Made by a program: the position numbers and the translations under genes | Origin: Scolanthus callimorphus | Lineage: Eukaryota; Cnidaria; Anthozoa; Actiniaria; Edwardsiidae | Length of the DNA: 64,000 nt | Assembly (NCBI GenBank): GCA_033964015.1 | Contig: JAWWUD010000215.1 | Span: forward strand, 36,000-99,999 | Direction of reading: 5' to 3' | Notes under the pieces: model-generated | Told to the model about the DNA's origin: nothing | Seen by the model: the letters and a program-made list of their open reading frames with translations, nothing else | Database searches by the model: none | Part shown: piece after piece, positions 58,467-64,000 of the stretch | How the letters are laid out: every line of letters starts with the position of its first letter | Position numbering within the stretch: the first letter of the stretch is position 1

Positions 58467-60068
58467 TATTATTATTATACTGTATTTTTCCTTTGCAAAT
58501 TCCAGAGGAGTGTGGGTGTGTGTGTGGGGGTGGGGGGGGGGGGGGGTCAAGTGCATTCCCTCCATGGTGGGGGAATGGATTTTTTCTGGAATTGCACATT
58601 GACTGCAGTTAGACTCTGAAATCATTATCATTTTCTTGAATGCCTGTTTTGCATTTTGTTCTAGCTATCATGCAGCTCAGTGTGACATAATGTTGATTTT
58701 CACTCTGTTTATATATGAAAGCTTATAAGTTTAAAGATGATGAATCAAGAGTGGGACTTGGCTCCTCTAGCCATTAAATGTAGGGGAGAATTTGAAAACT
58801 TGATGTGCAAATTTCTGTACAAAAGCCCTCCACTGGTACAAGTAACCCTCTCAGCCTTTGTGTATACAAACACAGCAGCTAAAGCAGTTTTCCTCCACAT
58901 ACCATAATACTCATCACTAATGTAAATATCATTCACGAGTTTGGGGTAAGCTTTTATCAAGTGTTTTGCCAGCTCAAAGTGTGCCCTGGTTGAATTCAGG
59001 AAGCACAAATGGAGTAGCGTCTCTCCTACTGCTCCCAGCTGATCTACCTTCCAACAGAAGTATCGGTATTGGGGTTTTTCTTCTTCTGTTGGTTAAAAAA
59101 TAAAAGTCACATAAAGATCTGGGGTTAACGGCAGTTTATGAAGGTCAAAGGTGACTGTCATGGTTAGAAATCAAGTACCATCTATACATACTTATGAAAT
59201 TTTCAGAATTTGATACACAATATAATTATAAAAATGTTTACAAACACTCAACAATGTTGTGTAACAGGGACATAGAAGCCTGGGGGGATGGGGGGAAGTC
59301 AACAGGGGCAGACAACAACAATTCTTGCTTTTAGTGCTGTTATCTGTTATGCAAGTAAAAAAGGAGTTAAAACAATTTTTTGTGGGTGAATTTGTATCTA
59401 TTTCAGCTCCCCCCTCCCCCCTGAGCACGTTAGACACGAGGATGTTAGGCATGAGCCACCTTACCAATTAATCCATTTATATGAATCTGAAATTTTTTTT
59501 GTGGGCGAATTTGTATCTATTTTAGCTCACCCACCCGAGCACGTTAGACACGAGCGTGTTAGGCATGAGCCACCTTAACAATTAATCCATAATATAGAGA
59601 ACAATAACGAATAAACATTCCTGACAGATCCAGAACATCCCGTCAGCTTAGAAGATTACCTGACAATTCAGGTCCATAACTAGCGTTTATGAGAGCCAGT
59701 CTACTTCCTCTCACGTTGACATCAGAACTGTGAATTCGTCTCTTGTCAACTCCAGTGGGACAGCACAACGTCGGTCGTGTTCGCTTGGAGTTTGTGTTCG
59801 TCTCTCTTGAAGAGCCCCGCTTATTAACAAGAAAACTAATAGGAACGTTTTTCCCTTCGCCATCATTATACAAGTACGGTTTCAAGCCAGCTATAATGCT
59901 ATTTAATTCAGTGAAATCTCTTGTTGCTTGAGCCTTTCTAAAAGCTACAATTAGCCTTCCGCCATTTTTTACGTCTAAAAGTTCGTACAACTTGTGAGAT
60001 GTATTCTCTGTTTGTTGAATAACATCCTTTCCAACTCCCGTGGTACCACTGGAATTTTTGTTGCCCAT
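41096..60068 (-). CDS. TRPV: TRPV-family cation channel, complete, 18 exons
   Basis: Exons from 5' to 3': 59660-60068, 58903-59085, 57945-58140, 56884-57037, 56633-56767, 56130-56222, 54566-54622, 53828-53910, 53092-53167, 52371-52526, 51092-51199, 44038-44189, 43824-43933, 43066-43166, 42879-42936, 42101-42216, 41305-41448, 41096-41191. They sum to 2427 nt, giving 808 aa plus TAA. The protein has an N-terminal ankyrin repeat domain, six membrane segments, a pore loop with MSLGEFG and a TRP-type helix after S6. TRPV channels are tetrameric Ca2+-permeable cation channels in the plasma membrane or cilia with sensory roles; subunit type and stimulus are unknown here. The exon at 42879-42936 needs the second of two tandem donors to keep frame. 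Confidence 0.9.
42101..54622 (-). CDS. TRPV: TRPV transmembrane and pore exons
   Basis: After the linker exons 56130-56222 and 54566-54622, exon 53828-53910 gives [18 protein letters not shown]1 ([20 protein letters not shown], about 441-460) is followed by an extracellular loop with N-glycosylation sequons NVT, NGT, NWT and NMT. S2 (about 517-541), S3 ([15 protein letters not shown]), S3-S4 ([17 protein letters not shown]), S4-S5 ([16 protein letters not shown]) and S5 ([17 protein letters not shown]) follow. The pore helix and filter read [19 protein letters not shown]6 is [20 protein letters not shown]. The S5-pore turret is short (about 15 residues). Confidence 0.88.
42341..42602. mobile_element. 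MITE in a TRPV intron between pore exon and S6 exon
   Basis: AAAGGCTGGTTCTCACTGGA and ACGCAAGCGCAAG at the left are inverted at the right as CTTGCGCTTGCACTTGCGTT then CCAGTGAGAACCAACCTT. AACGCAAG-type subrepeats fill the arms. It is non-coding. Confidence 0.78.
42708..42860. mobile_element. 150-bp MITE, TACACCTAATT family, copy 1
   Basis: TACATCTAATTAAAAAAGGT at the left pairs with CCTTTCTGAATTAGGTGTA at the right. The interior carries GACCAAA/TTTGGTC repeats. Copy 2 is at 55939-56086 and a partial copy is at 52581-52650, all within TRPV introns. Confidence 0.78.
43384..43807. repeat. 53-bp minisatellite, eight units, in the intron before the pore exon
   Basis: The unit begins CCTGTGCTTCGGACGCCCAC and ends TGTTGATGGGCTC. 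Eight units of 53 bp fill the region exactly, differing by scattered substitutions. The array ends 16 bp from the donor of exon 43824-43933. Read on the minus strand it extends that exon's frame as a repetitive Pro/Ser/His-rich peptide, which would be translated only if the intron were retained. Confidence 0.9.
44775..45169. repeat. 69-bp direct repeat flanking a duplicated 169-bp segment
   Basis: 44775-44843 and 45101-45169 are identical or almost so (AATAGTATTTTATTTTCACT at the start, GGGATGTGTCCGC at the end). Between them, 44937-45105 is repeated at 50771-50938 with a single-base indel (CTTGACCACCCGTTACGCCG at the start). The high identity points to a recent duplication or an assembly overlap between haplotypes. 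Confidence 0.8.
50088..50560. repeat. Higher-order minisatellite with AGCGGTATCC core
   Basis: About twelve to thirteen units of 35-40 bp share a core like CTTCGCCAACGAGCGGTATC. In the right half three adjacent unit types (ending in AAATAACAAATGATATAC, CAATGAGATATAGATC and GTAAATACATCTAAATAC) repeat as a block of about 115 bp. This shows unequal exchange at two scales. It is non-coding in the TRPV frame. Confidence 0.85.
50771..50938. repeat. Second copy of the 169-bp TRPV-intron segment
   Basis: This matches 44937-45105 with one base missing. The homology also includes the preceding GCAAAAAACC. Beyond that the left-flanking sequence (50640-50760) differs, although a short stretch CTGGTGTCGGTTGGG occurs in opposite orientation relative to 44905-44920. 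Confidence 0.85.
52048..52248. repeat. Foldback repeat in a TRPV intron
   Basis: CCTCGTCCCCAGGGTCTTGT near 52051 is inverted at about 52228 (AGACCCTGGGGACGAGG). An inner pair GGGGGAGGCTGAGTCACGTG and GTGACTCAGCCTCCCCC spans 52111-52201. It is a typical small foldback element and lies about 120 bp from the exon at 52371-52526. Confidence 0.65.
52581..52650. mobile_element. Partial MITE, TACACCTAATT family
   Basis: TCAAAAAAGGTTGCTTTGGT followed by GGTTGGTGTTAGGGCTTTGA matches one half of the copies at 42708 and 55939. The right terminal repeat is absent. Confidence 0.6.
55939..56086. mobile_element. 148-bp MITE, TACACCTAATT family, copy 2
   Basis: TACACCTAATTCAGAAAAGG at the left pairs with CCTTTTTTGAATTAGGTGTA at the right. 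The interior GTCATTGAACTTC and TTTGGTC segments match copy 1. It lies 44 bp from the exon end at 56130. Confidence 0.78.
56633..60068 (-). CDS. TRPV: TRPV N terminus and ankyrin repeat exons
   Basis: Exon 1 starts MGNKNSSG, where Gly2 could be N-myristoylated, and encodes about 136 residues of cytosolic tail. Exons 2-5 carry ankyrin repeats with strong TRPV landmarks: [74 protein letters not shown] and [19 protein letters not shown]. Residues about 137-359 form the domain. A polar insert ([17 protein letters not shown]) in exon 3 interrupts repeats at the usual position of the variable finger loop. The ankyrin domain serves assembly and ligand or calmodulin binding in known TRPVs. Confidence 0.9.
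58262..58600. mobile_element. Composite MITE with TGTGGTTCCAGAAA ends
   Basis: TGTGGTTCCAGAAATTATCC at 58267 pairs with ATATTTTCTGGAACCACACA at about 58442. A second, diverged half-element ends with TTTTTTCTGGAATTGCACA near 58600. G/C-rich runs and AATTCCAGAGG motifs fill the arms. The related element at 63389-63577 is nested in another MITE. Confidence 0.7.
59376..59590. repeat. Tandem duplication of ~100 bp in TRPV intron 1
   Basis: TTTTTGTGGGTGAATTTGTA at 59376 recurs at about 59496 with GTGGGCGAATTTGT. Both copies continue through GAGCACGTTAGACACGAG and GTTAGGCATGAGCCACCTTA to CAATTAATCCAT. Confidence 0.75.
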
Positions 60069-60290
60069 TCTTCAATCTACTGGAAATCTGGGCGAAAAAT
60101 AATTCCCTTTGAGCTGTAAGTGTAAGCATGAAAACAACATAATTGCCACTTACACATTTCGAATCGATTTTGTTGCTAAGCGGAAAGAACGAACGCTTTC
60201 CGAGTTCGAACGAAGATCGTCGGAATTTCTCCGAACGGTGCCGGAGTGTGTACACAGGATACCCGGCAAACAGGACATATTCAATCCAAG
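60069..60290. promoter_or_regulatory. Divergent intergenic region shared by TRPV and TMEM128
   Basis: Only 222 bp separate the TRPV start codon (minus strand, 60068) from the TMEM128 start codon (60291), so both transcription starts must lie here or in undetected upstream non-coding exons. No TATA box is evident. CCAAGATGGCGAC at 60286-60298 matches the YY1 core AAnATGGCG and overlaps the TMEM128 start codon. GC-rich TCG/CGAAC motifs occur around 60180-60245. Confidence 0.65.
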
Positions 60291-63049
60291 ATGGCGACCT
60301 CCACTAGAGCAAGATTAAAAGTTCAAGAAAACTTGTATGCTGCTTTCCTAAAGCACAGAAGAGGGGACTACGATTTGATTTTAGATGGTAAAGATGCTTA
60401 ATTTAAAGTTTGTCGTATGGTTAACCATTCCTCCTTTCTCTTACAATAATCTTTGAGAATAGTCGTTGATGACATCCTCGGCTCGGGACGTCTCTGACAC
60501 ACCTTCACATTCTCATCTTTTACTTTTGAAATGTCGGTCCCCCAAATGTGCCTAACATTTTGTATTGTGTTTATCCTTTTTAAAAACTCTCAATACATGA
60601 GAACAGCAAATACATTGTAAGAAACAGATAAGCTTTAAGCCCGATACTTTGTAAACTTTCGTCAAGCTGAAAATATTCGTGAGTCATTCTGATTATCACT
60701 CTGATTTCAGGAGAAATAACTGATTTTTGCCAATATATCACCTGCCACATGTAACCAGCCTATGCCATCCCAATTATTAATATTTAACTGAACATTTTAG
60801 TCTGTCCTCGAGTGTGTGTATTCTTTTGCATCCTGTGTTGACTTTCTTTCCATTTAGAGTCCATAGTAAGACTAATGACTTTGTCACTCGCTTATCCGCT
60901 CTGTGGCTGAAATCTAGTTCTAGCTTATATTGGACTCTAAATAGCAAGAAAGTCAACACAGGATGCAATAGAATACACACACTCGATAGGAACTAGAGGA
61001 ACCCATCTATGAATTTACCTATAATTCAGTGTTTCACTGTAAAAGGAATTAGAAAATAACACCTATGTTGTATTGTGAATGTGCGCATTCTGATTGGTTA
61101 AAAAGCGTGTTTGTAAGAGACCTGAGAAACACGATTGTCACGCAACGCTGTCGCGCGTGTGTATGTTATTTTCTAAAAGCAATAAAAATACTTTCTGCGT
61201 GCTCTCTGGTTTCTTACAAACACTCGGGGAATGTTGGTCGAACTGATAAAACTTGAAAGACACTCGCCTTCGGCTCGTGTCTTTCAAGTTTTGATCAGTT
61301 CTCCCAACATCCCCCTCGTGTTTGTAAGAAAGCAGAGAGCACGCGGAAAGTACTTTTATTGCTTAATTATTATATAGACACGAGTGTTTTACTGGGAAAT
61401 ACGCCACTCGTAGATCTCATACGAAGCTACATCCGGGTCCTCAGTGACATATTTTCCATATCCTCACTAGTGAGGATATCGGTCAAAACAAAAGTGCTTG
61501 GAAATCAATTTAGAATATTTTTTCTGGTTTGTCTATATAATAAAAAGAAAATTACACAGTGGCTTGAAGATATGAGTTTTATTTTCTCGTGTCAAAAACA
61601 ATATTTTACTCATTCGCTGCGCTCATTCGTAAAATATTGTTCTTGCCACTCGAAAATAAAACTCATATCTTCGCGCCACCGTGTAATATCCTCTATTTAT
61701 TATATAGACACGAGTGTTTTACTGGAAAATACGCCACTCGTAGATCTCATACGAAGCTACATCCGGGTCCTCAGTGACATATTTTCCATATCCTCACTAG
61801 TGAGGATATCGGTCAAAACAAAAGTGCTTGGAAATCAATTTGGAATACTTTTTTCTGGTTTGTCTATATAATAAAAAGAAAATTACATGGTGGCTTGAAG
61901 ATATGAGTTTTATTTTCTCGTGTCAAAAACAATATTTTACTCATTCGCTGCACTCATTCGTAAAATATTGTTCTTGCCACTTGAAAATAAAACTCATATC
62001 TTCGCGCCACCGTGTAATATCCTCTATTTAATAAACCATATTATTATTATTATTATTATAAATAAATAAATACAGCAAATTTATAGCTGATCGAGCAATC
62101 TGCAAACATTCTCTATAACTCAAATAATCATGTAAAATATTCACTTTAAGAATTTGCATTCCCATATAACAGACTCAAAATGTTCAGTTAAATATTCACT
62201 TAAGAAATTTGCATCATTAGCTAGGGCTGCCTCGGTGATCTATATTCTGAAATTTGGGTGCCATAGGATTACATGTGACAGGGGACATATGAGCACAAAT
62301 CAGTTATTTCTTGGGCTTTCTGTGAATAAAGATCTCTTTAAATTATTAACTGTTTTATTGGTTGCTTTCATAGATGATCTTAAGTCTGCTGGAGAAACAA
62401 TCCTACATGAAAACAGCCCAACAAAGAAATCTCGTCTCAACCCTCACTCAGTATTTTGGATGGTGGCAGCAATAGCTGTTTTTTATTATACAGATATTTA
62501 CATGGCAATCAGAGTGGACGATAGAATACACAGGTGAATTCCTTTAGGGAGCATTCACTTTTTGGGGGTGGGCCAGAGGGATCCCTTTGAGCATACTTGC
62601 TAATATTCCCGTAGCCCTCCCTTTATATTTTCCAAAATAAGATATAACCCTCCCCTATGGATCACTTTTAAAAATATTCCTTGACCCCCCCCCCCCCCCA
62701 AAAAAAAAACAAAAAACAAAAAAACAAAAGGTGAACACTTTCTAACACCCTAGTCAGGAAATTGCTAGCCATTCAACATACACTGTTCTATCCTATCTAT
62801 GGCATTCATATGCATGTACTTTATGCTATTGACTTGACAGGAAATACTAATTCATTCAATCTTTAATATTATATTATTATTTTTTTACAGGCCATGGCTG
62901 TATGTTGGTGGAGGACTCATTACCATAAATCTTGTGATAGGTTTCTATTTTGTTGTTGTATGCAGCTACATAAGAAAAGTAGATTGGGACAAAGAAAGTC
63001 CTGTGTTGATTCCAATTGCAACCTTTTCGTTCATTATTGGGTTGATCTG
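60291..63049 (+). CDS. TMEM128: TMEM128, first three exons (3' end beyond the window)
   Basis: Exons 60291-60387, 62374-62533 and 62891-63049 join in phase to 138 full codons and a partial one. The cytosolic N terminus (MATSTRARLKVQENLYAAFL, KHRRGDYDLILDDLK) is followed by TM1 (VFWMVAAIAVFYYTDIYMAI, about residues 58-78), TM2 (WLYVGGGLITINLVIGFYFV, about 88-112) and the start of TM3 (LIPIATFSFIIGLIW, from about 124). The NPHSVFW start and the SPVLIPIATFSF block match TMEM128, a small four-pass membrane protein of about 165 residues with unknown function and probable ER location. The last exon, with the remaining membrane segment, is expected past 64000; I found no matching exon in 63050-64000. 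Confidence 0.85.
60806..60991. repeat. Inverted repeat in TMEM128 intron 1
   Basis: CTCGAGTGTGTGTATTCTTT and GCATCCTGTGTTGACTTTCT at 60808-60850 are inverted at 60943-60987 (AGAAAGTCAACACAGGATGC and ACACACACTCGA). Arms are about 60 bp with a loop of about 65 bp. A separate inverted pair TATTTAACTGAACATTTT (60780) and AAAATGTTCAGTTAAATATT (62177) brackets most of the intron. Confidence 0.75.
61194..61351. repeat. Long hairpin in TMEM128 intron 1
   Basis: Arms of about 72 bp pair (GCGTGCTCTCTGGTTTCTTA at the left against TAAGAAAGCAGAGAGCACGC at the right, with ACTGATAAAACTTGAAAGAC against GTCTTTCAAGTTTTGATCAGT) around a small loop near 61268 (CTTCGGCT). It is a foldback sequence of transposon type and encodes no protein. 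Confidence 0.8.
61368..62027. repeat. 330-bp tandem duplication, two units
   Basis: TATATAGACACGAGTGTTTT begins at 61371 and again at 61701. The two 330-bp units differ only by scattered substitutions and small indels. Each unit contains an inner palindrome built from ATGAGTTTTATTTTCTCGTG and its inverse, plus CCTCACTAGTGAGG. Adjacent ORFs only reflect this structure. Confidence 0.88.
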
Positions 63050-64000
63050 GTAAGTAGTAGGTATTCACTTCTTATTCATGACTGGCATTGATTCATACAT
63101 TATGCACTTATCTCCTGGCTTTCCTGGGGTCAACATTTGGGCTACCGGTACAGCTATTATGTAGTATAGTCTCCTTTACAGCTCCAGAGATCAGACTCAC
63201 ATGCTGTTGGGACTACAATATGTATAAAATTAATATACATTGTCTTTATATATCTATTGTCTCCTTTGCAGTCTAAAATCCTGGGGGGGGGGACTTCCCT
63301 TTTGGGGGGCGGGGGTGGTCACCGTACCAGCCTTTAGGGGGCAAAATTTGAAAAAACTTGAAATTTTTTCTAGATAGGTACATTGTGTGTTTCCAAAAAA
63401 TATCCATACCCCCCCACGGAAGGGTGTTGAGAAATGACCCCCCCTCCCCTCTGGAATTTCCGAAGAAAAATAGTGTTTGTATAGAAAATATCAGGTAAAT
63501 TGACCCCCCACCCCTCTGGAATTTCCAATCCCTTCCGTAGGGGGGCTATGGATATTTTTTGGAAACACACATTGTACCTGAGCTTTAGGGGTCTATTCTA
63601 GCAAACCAAGCAACAATGGTTTTATCAATAGCACACTTGTTAGTACCTTTTAGGGGTCAAAATCAACTAAGCCACACCCTTTTTGGTACCTTTTAGGGGC
63701 AAAATCAAAAGTTCCCTACCAGTACCAATGCTCCAAAAAATTTTTGAGTCCCCCCTGGTCTAAAATATCAGTGAATCCTACAGGAACACTTATGAAAAAT
63801 ATTGCTGTGTGAATTTGATGACAAGGAGGCTGATAGATGAGTGATAGAGCCTTGCAATTCACCATACTCACAGTGGTTGTTTTTATCTTCCATTCTTTGC
63901 TTTCCCAGAGGACCCCAGGAAAGCTGGTGATAAAAAAATTTAAAAAATGAGATGTATAGTTTGAGTGGTTTAGGTTGAACCAGAAACATATAAGTGAGTT
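63050..64000 (+). other. TMEM128: TMEM128 intron 3, partial
   Basis: The intron starts with GTAAGT at 63050 and runs off the window. Half of it is the nested MITE pair at 63280-63758. The CAG acceptor-like site near 63907 would create an immediate stop in the TMEM128 phase and is not used. Confidence 0.6.
63280..63758. mobile_element. hAT-type MITE with poly-G ends, interrupted by a second MITE (8-bp TSD)
   Basis: The ends CCTGGGGGG and CCCCCCTGG are imperfect inverted repeats flanked by TCTAAAAT at 63272-63279 and 63759-63766. The interior ACCTTTTAGGGG motifs resemble the element at 39827-40264. Inside it, 63389-63577 is another MITE with TGTGTTTCCAAAAAATATCC and its inverse, a relative of 58262-58600. 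Confidence 0.78.

Noticed and set aside
61359..62031. Two long overlapping ORFs (up to 170 codons)
   Set aside because: They arise from the 330-bp tandem repeat and its palindromes. The peptide simply repeats with the DNA.
1..64000. Search for an operon-like or defence-type system
   Set aside because: The genes are ordinary intron-containing animal genes with separate promoters. I saw no cluster of functionally linked genes and no bacterial or viral segment.

Overview
The window is nuclear DNA of an animal. Its genes have many short exons with GT-AG introns and it is packed with small DNA transposons. The gene set (a DDHD-family phospholipase, a DUF229 sulfatase-like ectoprotein, a TRPV channel and TMEM128) plus the density of foldback MITEs suggests an anthozoan cnidarian such as a stony coral or sea anemone. 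The species assignment is inference. Nothing in the window looks bacterial or viral.

Layout. (1) 1-17910, + strand: the 3' thirteen coding exons of a lipase-SAM-DDHD phospholipase (DDHD2/SEC23IP type). The gene starts upstream of the window. One exon is only 12 nt, and the introns hold MITEs, a tRNA-derived SINE, decayed transposon genes and a possible nested antisense ORF. (2) 17911-29968: intergenic, with no convincing host gene. It holds reverse-transcriptase relics, the 3' end of a LINE, a duplicated block, foldback elements and a palindrome carrying seven AGGTCA half-sites. (3) 29969-36365, + strand: a complete three-exon gene for a predicted 1046-aa type II membrane protein with a Ser/Thr-rich stalk and a DUF229 domain of the alkaline phosphatase/sulfatase fold. 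(4) 36366-41095: intergenic transposons. (5) 60068 down to 41096, - strand: a complete 18-exon TRPV channel. The exons add up to exactly 2427 nt (808 aa plus stop) with ankyrin repeats, six membrane segments, a pore motif and a TRP-type helix. Its introns contain two minisatellites, MITEs and a near-identical intragenic duplication. (6) 60291 to the window edge, + strand: the first three coding exons of TMEM128, divergent from TRPV with only 222 bp between the start codons.

The genes do not form an obvious pathway. DDHD and TMEM128 products are expected at internal membranes, and DUF229 and TRPV at the cell surface. The best-supported unusual observations are the 12-nt microexon, the compact divergent TRPV/TMEM128 promoter, several transposon families whose target-site duplications can be read directly (one with a paralogous empty site), the SINE within a few bases of a splice donor, and the duplicated segment in the large TRPV intron. 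I found no convincing wholly new biological system. Splice sites were assigned by eye from GT/AG signals, reading phase and family resemblance, without transcript data.
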